This document shows, piece after piece, positions 1 to 8,210 of a stretch of 20,098 bases of DNA (position 1 is its first letter; the number at the start of each line of letters is the position of its first letter). Under the pieces are notes generated by a model. It ran no database searches and had not been told where the DNA came from. It saw only the letters and a list, made by a program, of their open reading frames with translations. The translations under genes and the position numbers were made by a program. This DNA is from JANXQG01 sp037147235 (GTDB lineage Bacteria > Planctomycetota > Planctomycetia > Pirellulales > Thermoguttaceae). The stretch is taken from contig JBAWVO010000093.1 in NCBI GenBank assembly GCA_037147235.1, positions 1 to 20,098 of the forward strand. Direction: 5' to 3'.

Positions 1-179
1 ACGAAAACAACGAAAGTCCCGTAGGGACGACTGAGAATACCCGTATCAAGCGAAGCGGATTGTCCGCAAAAGAACGCAGAGAACGCAAAAGAACAAGCAT
101 CTTTCTATTGCGCACTTTGCGGTCTTTCGCGGTGAATTAACCGATTAACGAAGAATAGGGCGTCGATTGCAGTTCAGCC

Positions 180-264
180 GTCCCTCCGGGACTCCGGAAA
201 TTCCTACGTTATCCCCAACCCAGCAGTGAACTGCTGGGCTATTATCAAATGTCCCTCCGGGACA
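180..264. repeat. Cluster of three short perfect hairpins
   Basis: Three perfect stem-loops lie within 85 bp. GTCCC-TCC-GGGAC is at 180-192, CCCAGCAG-TGAA-CTGCTGGG at 219-238 and TGTCCC-TCC-GGGACA at 250-264. The first and third share stem and loop, and a further copy with loop GTA sits at 16-28. None is followed by a T-run, so they do not look like intrinsic terminators. They resemble dispersed extragenic palindromes, which is inference. Confidence 0.6.
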
Positions 265-287
265 AAAACGAATAACTTACCCTTATT

Positions 288-398
288 GTCTTCGCAGGCG
301 AACAAACGGTATGCGGCCTTCAAATCGGCCATGTTGCCCGTCTGCTCCGGCAGGCTGCCCGCCGGATGGTTCAGTACGCGGGCTGCCAACTCCACCAA
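288..398 (-). pseudogene. Remnant of a Tn5/IS4-like transposase N-terminal domain
   Basis: On the minus strand a frame of about 37 residues reads VELAARVLNHPAGSLPEQTG and then ADLKAAYRLF. This matches the start of Tn5/IS4-type transposases, where an N-terminal DNA-binding region has the pattern VELA..L..HP..SLP followed by LKAAYRLF. The similarity stops after ...ACED. The frame then runs into hairpin DNA and ends at 204. A stop also lies about 20 bp upstream, so both ends of the gene are gone and no DDE catalytic part exists nearby. It is a dead fragment of an insertion sequence of roughly 1.4 kb. The family assignment rests on the short conserved block only. Confidence 0.6.
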
Positions 399-421
399 GC
401 ACGGGCCTAATACCGCCTACA

Positions 422-462
422 GCGAAAAGGGCCATCAATGGCCCTGCGTTGTCGCGCACGAG
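422..462 (+). repeat. 41-bp dispersed repeat, copy 1
   Basis: This 41-bp stretch begins GCGAAAAGG and ends TCGCGCACGAG. It recurs in direct orientation at 8435-8475 with three mismatches (38/41). Here it lies just 5' of the transposase remnant (minus strand). At the second site it abuts a VapC stump. It contains an internal GGCCATCAATGGCC hairpin that is partly lost in the other copy. I read it as a dispersed intergenic element, not part of either remnant gene. Confidence 0.7.
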
Positions 463-578
463 TCCTCACGCACTCTCACCTGCCAGCCATCCGGTACTAA
501 AGGCCAGCCTGAAAATCGTAATCGCCGATCGGCCCGTCGATGTCCAGGATCTCACCGGCAAAAACCAGCCCAGGTCGT

Positions 579-606
579 GTTGTGGCCGGTCTCCTGACCG
601 AGCCAC
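579..606 (+). repeat. 28-bp dispersed repeat, copy 1
   Basis: A 28-bp sequence starting GTTGTGGCCGG and ending GACCGAGCCAC is repeated exactly at 7898-7925. Its core recurs in inverted orientation at 8134-8155 and 8175-8196, and 15 bp of it at 16476-16490. This copy ends 12 bp outside the stop codon of the PEP-CTERM gene, so its insertion could have reshaped the 3' end of that gene. Confidence 0.75.
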
Positions 607-617
607 TCCTGCTGCGA

Positions 618-3600
618 TCAAGCTGCCCGCCGTGCCGATGTTGTCCATCGAGTGGGCATGGACAAGATGGCTGGTCCATCTTCCTGCAAATCGGTTTCAC
701 CTTGGCCGGAAAGGGTCGTTTCCCCAGCAAGTGACAAAGAACGCTTTTGCCTCCTTCTCCGCCAGCGATAGCCCAGCAGCCCTAAACACCCGCCACCGAG
801 GAGGGCCAAAGCAGAAGGCTCCGGTACGCCGCTGATACTGATATCGCCCGTCAAATACAGATTACTGGTGTTCCAACTCAGGCCGTTGTTCAATTTCGGC
901 AAAATGATCTGTTCAAATTCACCGGATGTCATGCCGTCGAAGATACGGAAGCTATCACCGACGGACGGCGTAAAACCGCCCAAAAGTGCCCCGTACAGAG
1001 TGCCGTCGAGCTTTGCCAGCCCGTATATGTCGAGCTGGTCGTACATGCCGAACGTGTCCCCAGCGAACTCCATGATAAGGACACTGGTAGGATCGAGGAG
1101 AACATTCCCGACAGAAACAATAGCCGGACTATTGCCGGGGCTATAGGTTTTGCCATAGTGAATGTTCCCCGTGGTGGCACCACCCCCCTCTACGTTTTGG
1201 GTGAAGGTTAGCCACTGATCTCCGATCGGGCCATTGACTACGCCGTTATTGACAAAATTGCTATTGATCTTGGCGTTGCCCGTAGCCGTCAGGATTTTGG
1301 TCGCGTCCACGGTCGTGGCGTTGCCAAGTTGTGCCCCTTCGAGCGTGGTCAGGCTCCCGCCGTTGCTAAGATTCGTCTGGCTGCCAAGGATCGCCGTATC
1401 GTTGGCGAGAATAACCAAGGCATTGCCGCCGATATTGAGCGTTCCGCCGACGTTCGTGCCGCCACCCTGATTGAACTGGCCAGATTGCGTCGCATCGCCG
1501 ACAAAGAGACTGCCCGTTGCGTTAATTGTGCCAAGGCCGCTCACGGCCCGATTGACCTGTCCAGCCGCCTCCAAGGTTCCGCCGGTAGCCAGCGTTATGC
1601 CTCCGCCACCGTGTGAAACACCAAACGGAGCAACCAACGTGCCTTGGGCAATCGTAACCGAGCCCGTCGAACTCAACGTGTTGGCTTCAGGCAACGTCAA
1701 CCGGCCTGACCCGCTCTTGGTAAACCCGCCCGATCCGCTAATTGTCGAGTTCAACAGTAATGCCCCGCCACTGATCGCGAAGTTGGCATTGCTTGCAAGC
1801 GTCGTCGGCATGTTGATCGACTGCGTCCCGCTGTTGACGGTTACGGTTGCCGTGCCATTGCTGCCGTTGAGCGTCAAACTGCCATTGGAGAGCGTGTAGC
1901 TGGAATTACTGAAGCTCAGGGCACTGAGACTCGGGCTGGTTCCGGTCAGGTCGATTGCGGTAACCGAGCCTGAGCCGTTGAAGGTTGCCGTATCGGTATT
2001 TGCAAAGCCGGCAAATGTGCCGGGGGCAGCGTGGGTCGTGCCGCCGCTGTCGGTCCAACCGGCATGGGTTCCCCACGATCCGCTCGCGGTACTCGTCCAG
2101 ACCGCGATGCCGCTCGTCACTTGGGCCGTATAGCCCACCGCCACGTTGTCGTACTTGTCGCCAAGAGCGGATTCCGCGGTAACCATCGGGGCACTATAGA
2201 ACGTGCCGCTGGCGGCCACCGTTCCAGCACCGCCCGACAGGCTCTTCGTCTGGGAGTTGCTGGTGCCGGTAAAGCTCAGTGAGCCGTCCACCAGCACGTC
2301 GGTCGTGTCAGTATGGCTGCCACCGCTCGTGAAAGTTCCCGTCTTGGTCAGACTGCTCAAACTCGTGCCCGTGTGAACCACGCCAAGATCGACCGTGCCG
2401 GTGACCGAACGGAGCGATAAAACATTCCCGGTGATGGTTACCGACTTGATTCCGCCCGTGTCGGCCGTGTTGGCGGTGTTGGCAATCGTGTAGTTGAACG
2501 TCTTGGCACCGGCCGCACTGGTTCCGTTGGCATTATTTACCAGGGAAGCACTCACCGGATTGCTCGCGACGTTGGCCGTTCCGCTGGCTGGGCCATTGAT
2601 GCCGTTGTTGCTGTTGCTGCCTGAATAGCTGCCGGCAAACGTGCCTGTTTTGTTGAGCGTCAGCGATACCGACGCCGTGGAGGTGCCCACCAAGACCCGA
2701 CCAAAGGAAGCACTGTTCGAGCCGAAGGTCAGGATCGAGTCATTGTCGAGGGTGCTGGCGATGGAGAGTACGCCGTTGGGATAGTCGAACATCCACTTCA
2801 AGCCGGTGAGAAGCGGTAGGTTGGTGCCGTCGCCGGTCGTATTGAAGACGCCATTGTTGAGGAATTGACCTGACTGGCTGCCGCTGCTGAAGTCGAATAA
2901 GTCCCAATTCTGACCGGCAGCATAACTGCCGCTGGAATTGCTGATCTTCAGCGTGCCGCCATACGTCAGGTACTTGATGCCGACGACCTTGTCGTTGCTG
3001 AGCGAAGTAACGTCGATCTGAAAATCACTCGTACCGCCAAGATTCAGACTGCCGGTAATGCCCATCGTGCCAATGGAATTGCCGGGGGACAAGGTACCGC
3101 CGACATTGATCGTTACATTGCCGCTGGCCGTGCCAGTACCCGAAAGCACGCCGCCGTTAATAAAGACCGGACCGGTGCCAGTAGCCGAACCAGTAGCGTT
3201 GGCCAGCACGAACTGGCCGCCAGTGACGGTCGTGCCGCCCGTGTAGAAATTATTGCCGCTGAGGGTGAGTGTGCCTGCGCCACTACCTAGAACAACGGCA
3301 CCAGCTCCACTAATCCTCGCAGAAAGTGTACTCGCATTACGACCTGCATAGCTCAGGCGTGTACCGATACCAGTTAGGGTCAAGTTCCCACTGCCGCCTA
3401 TCGTGGCGTAGTCGCCAATAGTCAGCGTTTTGGCCGAGGCCACGGTTAAAGTCAAGCCACTAGAAATATTCACCGTAGCAGAGTTCACGGTATTGCCTTC
3501 AACCGAATAGTTGACGTAAATGGTTGAGTTGTACGGCGTAACATTTAAGAGGCTTGGATTATCCGTCGCTGTTTGGAAGACATCAGCGAGATGCGTTCCC

Positions 3601-6600
3601 GCTGAGCCAAGAGAACCGACTTGAAGCGTACCACCCGTAAAACTAAGCGTACCCCAGCCATCGCCTCTATCGAGTACTCCTTTGGAGCTTAGTACCCCAC
3701 CAGAAAGACTGAGCGTACCAAAAGATCCACTTAGACCACCTATAGTGAGGCCGGATTCGGCAGTAAAGGAACCGCCGGAGACGTTCAGATTGCCAGAAGA
3801 TCCAGCGGAATAGCCAACATAAAAAATGGGATTGGTGGTTAGAAAACCGCCGGAGATGTTCAGATTGCTGACAGATCCACCGGAATAACCAACTCCCGAT
3901 GCGTCGGCGGCCGCCGTCACAGTACCTCCCGAGAGGTTGAGGTTGCTTCCGTAGCCAATTTTAAGGTAATTGGTAGTCACGGCACCGCCGAGGACGTTGA
4001 GTGTGCCGGTAGCTGTACCAACGTAGCCAACATTAAGGTCACCAGTCATGGAACCACCGGTGACATTGAGGGTGCCAGCCGAAATGGCAACAGTGCCGCC
4101 GAAGGTATTTACACCCGTAAAGGTGAGTGCGGATTCACCACTCTTGGTGAAACTGCCTTTCCCGGAGATTCTTCCAGCGTAAGTCATATCGGATACTGGG
4201 GCCATTTCTAGGGTTCCGGATGCTAGATAAACAGTATTCGGAATCATCTGCGTGACTTTAAGAACGCCTGTGCCCATTTTGGTCAAATATGCATCGCTGT
4301 TGCCGATCACTGCACTGACGGTTAATGGGCTACTGCTATTTTGCCAGATGATTAGTTCTCGGTTATTGGCACCGAGCTGACCATTGCTGATAGTGTAACT
4401 GGTTCCCGTGAAAAGTAGACCGCCGGAGACCAAGTCGAGAGTTCTGCCGCCAAGATTCAATGCGCTTCCGCCAGTAATCTTCAATGAATTTACCGTCAGA
4501 TCACTCGTAAGAACTCCCGGATTGCTACTGAGCTTGTAATTATTTGTGTTTGTGCCACTGCTAGGCGGCAACGAGATCACATAATCAGTATACGCTGCAA
4601 TTCCTGCACCATCCCCATTTCCAACCGCCCAGTCGCTACTGATTACTGCATAACCACCCAGAATGCCGACCGCAGTAGACGCACCAGTGCTTGCGTCATT
4701 GGTCTGCGTAGTACGAATACTCGCGCCCCGGGCTGTCCCAAAGTCAATAACACCGCCAGCAGATCGACTAATGCTACCTAGGTGTATCTCGACAACTCCT
4801 TGGGCTTGGGACTGCATAATCGTGGACAAGCCAATATCAAGTATAAGACCGTCAAATGTTTGACTAGTCGTGCCAGACACTTTTCCAATGATCGAAAGAG
4901 TCGGGATTGCTAAGGGGATAGAGTTACCTCCCATAATCAGCTTGGATCGGCTGTCAATTATGTTACTTGCTGATAGAGAGTCGTTGGTGAAATCCAATGC
5001 GAGTGTGCCGGCTATAATAGACGTGGATCCCGTGTATCCCGATACTGAGGCCGGTTTTAGCGTAAACGTCGAATTTCCATCTTTTTTCAAAGAGAGAGTG
5101 CCACTACCGGCACCGTCCCGCAATACACCAGAGTATGCACCAAGACCCTGTGTTCCCGCGTATGTATCAAGACCGATCGTTAAAGTCGCAGGCAAGTCAC
5201 TCGTATTCTCAATCAGTGAATGATCATAACTATTGACTCTTACGACACTGATCGAGTTGCCACCTAACTGAAGAACTGACTCACTGCAAAATGTAAGGGG
5301 ATTAATGCTAGCCAAACCCCACGCATTGGGGCTCGCCAACCTAAGCGTACCATTACCGATGATGACGGACCCACTAATGGCATTGCTACCCGCGAGAATA
5401 AGCATACCAGGGCCAAGTTTCGTCAGTCCGCGAGAACCACTCATATTGGATGAGATTGTGCTCGGAGACGAAGTGCCTGTGTAGATGACCGCTTGTGTAG
5501 TTCCAAAAGTCATGCTTCCACCATCTATCGTCCCGCCGTTGAGAATTAGTCCACCACCACTGACGGTCAGGCTCTGTGCCGCGTTTATCGTGACGTTACC
5601 ACCACTCACATTGAGTGCATAGATTACGGCACTGTTGAGTGGGTTAGGTGTACCGGTAACTTTAACCACGGAACTACTATTTGCTCCGACAAAGTCGACG
5701 CTACTGTAACTACCAGCACTCGTAGCATCCGCCAATCGAAATCCACTCCCATCAGGGACTGCACTAAGAAAATCTCCTGTGCTATCGGCTTGGGAATGTT
5801 GCACGAATGACTTGCCCCCAACAAGACCGTGATTTGTGGCTGGGTTGGTACTCAATGAAAGTTTCTCGCTGCTGTCAATGTGCCCGTGGTAAGGCGTGAA
5901 AATCAAGACGCCACTACTGCTGGAGTAGTTAATTGAAGTGAGATTGCAAGAGACGGATCCTGCTCCATCATTGAAAACAATAGCTCCAATGCCATCGCCA
6001 ACACTCAGCGTGGCCGCACTGACAGTGCCACCGGAAACACTTATTGTACCGATACCACTGCCACGGCCAACATTCAGGGTAGTGGCGCTGACGTTGCCAC
6101 CCGAAACACTCATTGTTCCGATGCCACCATTGCCGTCAACATTCAGAGTAGTGGTACTGACGATACCACCGGATACGTTCATGATACCGACACCACTATT
6201 TCCGCCGTAGCCGGCGTAGCCGCCAACACTCAGTGTGCTGGCACTGACAGTGCCACCGGATACACTCATTGTTCCTAATCCACTTTTATCGTTACCTCCG
6301 CCTCTACCAACATTCAACGAGGTGGCGTTGATGATGCCACCGGTAACATTCATTGTTTCAATGGCACCGTTACCGCCAACACTCAGAGTGGCTGTACTGA
6401 CAGTGCCACCGGATACACTCATTATTCCAATGCCACTGTTGCCGTTAATATTCAGGGAGGTGGCGTTGATGATGCCACCGGTAACACTCATCGTTCCAAT
6501 GCCACTGCCGCCATCAATATTCAGAGTGTCGACGTTGACACTACCGTCGGAAACACTCATTGTTCCAATGCCACTGCCGCCGCTAATAGTCAAAAGAGTG

Positions 6601-6965
6601 GCATAGACGATTCCACCGCCAAAACTCATTCTTCCAACGCTACTGTTCCCAACTAACATCCACTGAGCGAAGAAAGCAGTGGTGGGCCGAACAATAATCT
6701 CGACATTCTCGCTTCCTCGAAACACGACATTGGAAGCGGTGATATTCTGGTCCACTGTAACCGTGTAATTCCCACCGGAAGATAACCAGGCGTCACCCAT
6801 ATTTGCCCAATTAGTCAACACGGTGCCACCACTACTGGTCGTCCAATTGTAATCGGACCAAAGTCCACTGCCGCCATGCCAGTAGTATGGGGCTGCCTGT
6901 ACCATTATGGCAGAGGCCATCGTCGCCACCGCTAAAACCATCGAACTCATTTTGTGCAATCTCAT
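618..6965 (-). CDS. Giant exported PEP-CTERM protein with autotransporter-type beta-strand repeats
   Basis: This 2115-residue protein begins with a signal peptide (residues 1-24, probable cleavage VQA-A). The ATG at 6963-6965 is supported by AGGGAGA five bases upstream. Residues ~106-324 hold about nine 23-29-residue repeats of the type SGIGTMSVSGGTVSAATLSV. Glycine-rich passages matching the autotransporter-associated beta-strand repeat pattern (TKxGxGxLxLxGxNxxxG...GTL) follow near 508-543, 933-968, 1222-1258 and 1744-1780. An immunoglobulin-like anchor-type region (LTFGSNSASFGRV) starts near 1408. The sorting signal is at 2047-2075: VPEP, a hydrophobic stretch, then WRRRRQKR. Known PEP-CTERM proteins are exported and processed at this motif by an exosortase. 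I infer a beta-helical surface or matrix protein. Oddly, 40 residues follow the basic cluster, which usually ends such proteins. The N-terminal half looks more AT-rich than the C-terminal half. The exact ligand or role is unknown. Confidence 0.9.
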   Translation of the reverse strand: MRLHKMSSMVLAVATMASAIMVQAAPYYWHGGSGLWSDYNWTTSSGGTVLTNWANMGDAWLSSGGNYTVTVDQNITASNVVFRGSENVEIIVRPTTAFFAQWMLVGNSSVGRMSFGGGIVYATLLTISGGSGIGTMSVSDGSVNVDTLNIDGGSGIGTMSVTGGIINATSLNINGNSGIGIMSVSGGTVSTATLSVGGNGAIETMNVTGGIINATSLNVGRGGGNDKSGLGTMSVSGGTVSASTLSVGGYAGYGGNSGVGIMNVSGGIVSTTTLNVDGNGGIGTMSVSGGNVSATTLNVGRGSGIGTISVSGGTVSAATLSVGDGIGAIVFNDGAGSVSCNLTSINYSSSSGVLIFTPYHGHIDSSEKLSLSTNPATNHGLVGGKSFVQHSQADSTGDFLSAVPDGSGFRLADATSAGSYSSVDFVGANSSSVVKVTGTPNPLNSAVIYALNVSGGNVTINAAQSLTVSGGGLILNGGTIDGGSMTFGTTQAVIYTGTSSPSTISSNMSGSRGLTKLGPGMLILAGSNAISGSVIIGNGTLRLASPNAWGLASINPLTFCSESVLQLGGNSISVVRVNSYDHSLIENTSDLPATLTIGLDTYAGTQGLGAYSGVLRDGAGSGTLSLKKDGNSTFTLKPASVSGYTGSTSIIAGTLALDFTNDSLSASNIIDSRSKLIMGGNSIPLAIPTLSIIGKVSGTTSQTFDGLILDIGLSTIMQSQAQGVVEIHLGSISRSAGGVIDFGTARGASIRTTQTNDASTGASTAVGILGGYAVISSDWAVGNGDGAGIAAYTDYVISLPPSSGTNTNNYKLSSNPGVLTSDLTVNSLKITGGSALNLGGRTLDLVSGGLLFTGTSYTISNGQLGANNRELIIWQNSSSPLTVSAVIGNSDAYLTKMGTGVLKVTQMIPNTVYLASGTLEMAPVSDMTYAGRISGKGSFTKSGESALTFTGVNTFGGTVAISAGTLNVTGGSMTGDLNVGYVGTATGTLNVLGGAVTTNYLKIGYGSNLNLSGGTVTAAADASGVGYSGGSVSNLNISGGFLTTNPIFYVGYSAGSSGNLNVSGGSFTAESGLTIGGLSGSFGTLSLSGGVLSSKGVLDRGDGWGTLSFTGGTLQVGSLGSAGTHLADVFQTATDNPSLLNVTPYNSTIYVNYSVEGNTVNSATVNISSGLTLTVASAKTLTIGDYATIGGSGNLTLTGIGTRLSYAGRNASTLSARISGAGAVVLGSGAGTLTLSGNNFYTGGTTVTGGQFVLANATGSATGTGPVFINGGVLSGTGTASGNVTINVGGTLSPGNSIGTMGITGSLNLGGTSDFQIDVTSLSNDKVVGIKYLTYGGTLKISNSSGSYAAGQNWDLFDFSSGSQSGQFLNNGVFNTTGDGTNLPLLTGLKWMFDYPNGVLSIASTLDNDSILTFGSNSASFGRVLVGTSTASVSLTLNKTGTFAGSYSGSNSNNGINGPASGTANVASNPVSASLVNNANGTSAAGAKTFNYTIANTANTADTGGIKSVTITGNVLSLRSVTGTVDLGVVHTGTSLSSLTKTGTFTSGGSHTDTTDVLVDGSLSFTGTSNSQTKSLSGGAGTVAASGTFYSAPMVTAESALGDKYDNVAVGYTAQVTSGIAVWTSTASGSWGTHAGWTDSGGTTHAAPGTFAGFANTDTATFNGSGSVTAIDLTGTSPSLSALSFSNSSYTLSNGSLTLNGSNGTATVTVNSGTQSINMPTTLASNANFAISGGALLLNSTISGSGGFTKSGSGRLTLPEANTLSSTGSVTIAQGTLVAPFGVSHGGGGITLATGGTLEAAGQVNRAVSGLGTINATGSLFVGDATQSGQFNQGGGTNVGGTLNIGGNALVILANDTAILGSQTNLSNGGSLTTLEGAQLGNATTVDATKILTATGNAKINSNFVNNGVVNGPIGDQWLTFTQNVEGGGATTGNIHYGKTYSPGNSPAIVSVGNVLLDPTSVLIMEFAGDTFGMYDQLDIYGLAKLDGTLYGALLGGFTPSVGDSFRIFDGMTSGEFEQIILPKLNNGLSWNTSNLYLTGDISISGVPEPSALALLGGGCLGLLGYRWRRRRQKRSLSLAGETTLSGQGETDLQEDGPAILSMPTRWTTSARRAA
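5994..6650 (-). repeat. In-frame tandem repeats of about 69 bp inside the PEP-CTERM gene
   Basis: This DNA encodes residues ~106-324 as about nine imperfect units, mostly 23 residues (69 bp), with two units extended to 29 by glycine-rich inserts. The core reads GIGTMSVSGG followed by TLSVGG or SLNING. Every unit keeps the reading frame. A related but more diverged block lies at residues ~965-1110. Such units can expand or contract by slippage or recombination without breaking the frame. They probably stack as rungs of a beta-helix. Confidence 0.85.
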
Positions 6966-7383
6966 GTCACTCTCCCTGCTGCCGATGAAAAATGTATTAG
7001 GAATAGTTGGCTACTAAATTTCACGTTGACGGCTTTCGCCACGCCCACCGCACTCCTTGAACTGGTCGCCGCTTGCGGTGAACGAAATGGTCAAACACGC
7101 CGACTTGCAACGGCTTCTCGTGGAAAACTTGCTAAACATTTACGTCTCCTCAAAACAGGGGTTTCAGTCTTTCGTATCCACATTCAACGCCACACACCAA
7201 TCGCAACTCAGGCTACGTGCGCCTTTGCCGCGGTGATAAAAATTTCGAGTAAGCTGATCGGGCGTTTGTCTTCGTTTTCGCCACACGCGACCACCTGTTT
7301 CAAGAAACGAAAAAGGAGCGCCGGAAACCAAGACCGCTCCCAGATCCCTCGCCAGAGGGCACAAGTGAACAGCACCTGGCCCG

Positions 7384-7522
7384 ACGCTCCTTGCGGAGCG
7401 TGGGGTCCAAGCACTGCTTCACTTGTCAAGGGCCCGATGGCCCAAGCTGGCGATTTTCTGGGAAGCAGAACTTTGACGCTCACGCGTCGATCAAATTGTC
7501 TTCAGCGGCCGTCAAGCGGCCG
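7384..7522. repeat. Run of four short perfect hairpins
   Basis: The stems are ACGCTCC-TTGC-GGAGCGT (7384-7401), GGGCC-CGAT-GGCCC (7430-7443), GACGC-TCAC-GCGTC (7475-7488) and CGGCCG-TCAAG-CGGCCG (7506-7522). The stem sequences differ but the size is similar and three loops are of four bases. The architecture repeats although the sequence does not. I see no T-run after any of them. Confidence 0.6.
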
Positions 7523-7804
7523 GTTCTTATCTTTACATTACGTCTCCATCGCAAATTGAATCTTCAAAACGGGCCTCCCAGCCCGCGTGAGGTCCCGGGA
7601 GGCTTAGGTCAACTTGCCAGCATACTCCGAATATTCCAGAATACAAGTAGCCCTGCGAAAAATTATGGTTCTTCCGGTTTTGGGAGCGGAATACGAAAGG
7701 TCGTGCCGAACAGCCCAGCAGTTCATCCGGGGAATGGCGCAGGCAATGGCGCAGGCGGTCGCCGAGCATCTTCACGGCCATTCATGGTCGTTCCCGGCGC
7801 AGCC

Positions 7805-7821
7805 GGTATTAGGCCCGTGCT
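7805..7821 (+). repeat. 17-bp sequence repeated in inverted orientation at 398-414
   Basis: GGTATTAGGCCCGTGCT occurs here on the plus strand and exactly on the minus strand at 398-414, next to the transposase remnant. The two copies flank the PEP-CTERM gene in opposite orientation, about 7.4 kb apart. A 17-bp exact match is unlikely by chance in 20 kb, but the element it belongs to is unknown. Confidence 0.6.
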
Positions 7822-7826
7822 AAAGC

Positions 7827-8050
7827 ACTTGTGGTTTCCCACAAGTCCTTGGCGACCCCATCCAGCTTGCGGTCTGTCGATTTAGTCGAAAAACCTCGTT
7901 GTGGCCGGTCTCCTGACCGAGCCACACACCGCGTAGAAGCGCTTCGCGGTGTGGTGGTACCCCTTCGGGGTACGGAAACCTTTTCGTGGGTTGCCGACCC
8001 AGGGTGCGCTGCGCGACCCTGGGCTTTGCTGTTAAACCGCTTCGCGGTTT
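7827..8050. repeat. Array of five strong perfect hairpins (REP-like)
   Basis: In order: ACTTGTGG-TTTC-CCACAAGT (7827-7846), CACACCGCG...CGCGGTGTG (7925-7953, 9-bp stem), GTACCCC-TTC-GGGGTAC (7957-7973), CCCAGGGT...ACCCTGGG (7998-8023, 8-bp stem) and AAACCGC-TTC-GCGGTTT (8034-8050). The last four lie within 126 bp. The 28-bp repeat (7898-7925) runs directly into this block. Tight clusters of this kind fit repetitive extragenic palindromes mobilised by RAYT transposases. A RAYT relic lies at 12962-13096, but a direct link between it and these palindromes is inference. Confidence 0.7.
7898..7925 (+). repeat. 28-bp dispersed repeat, copy 2
   Basis: This is an exact 28/28 copy of 579-606 in the same orientation. 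Here the repeat continues without a gap into the hairpin array. The first copy has no such array after it, so the 28-bp unit seems able to occur on its own. Confidence 0.75.
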
Positions 8051-8133
8051 GGTGGCATCCTCGCAAAGATGTTTACAGCAGTGGTCTCCTGACCCCGACG
8101 AAAAGGGAGACCTGCGGTCGGCGGCGGTGGCTT

Positions 8134-8196
8134 GGTCGGAGACCGGCCACAACGGGGTCGGCGGCCACAACGGCGGTCGGAGACCGGCCACAACGG
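8134..8196 (-). repeat. Two and a half tandem copies of the dispersed repeat core, inverted
   Basis: GGTCGGAGACCGGCCACAAC, followed by GG, occurs at 8134-8155 and again at 8175-8196. A shortened version lies between them at 8157-8174. Each is close to the reverse complement of the core of the 28-bp repeat at 579-606 and 7898-7925. Together with 7898-7925 they form opposed copies, as in paired (BIME-type) palindromic elements. Confidence 0.65.
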
Positions 8197-8210
8197 CGAT
8201 CGAAAATGGT

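Larger units (their letters stand above)
1..617. other. Non-coding region with hairpins and mobile-element debris
   Basis: I see no intact gene here. Open frames on both strands have no recognisable product and run through repeats. The stretch holds three copies of a GTCCC-3 nt-GGGAC hairpin (16-28, 180-192, 250-264), an 8-bp perfect hairpin (219-238), a Tn5/IS4-like transposase remnant (288-398, minus), and copies of two dispersed repeats (422-462 and 579-606). It lies downstream of the large minus-strand PEP-CTERM gene. I see no convincing intrinsic terminator for that gene: no hairpin here is followed by a T-run in the right orientation. Confidence 0.6.

Noticed and set aside
5938..6606. 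Plus-strand proline-rich open frames (5938-6210 and 6235-6606)
   Set aside because: They are the reverse strand of the glycine/threonine-rich repeat block of the PEP-CTERM gene. Their periodicity follows the real repeats and they have no ribosome binding site.
5994..6650. CRISPR-like array
   Set aside because: The repeats are coding, imperfect along their whole length and in frame. There are no unique spacers between identical repeats and no cas genes.
7533..7781. 82-residue minus-strand protein
   Set aside because: No recognised domain, no ribosome binding site, and it overlaps other open frames in a repeat-rich region.
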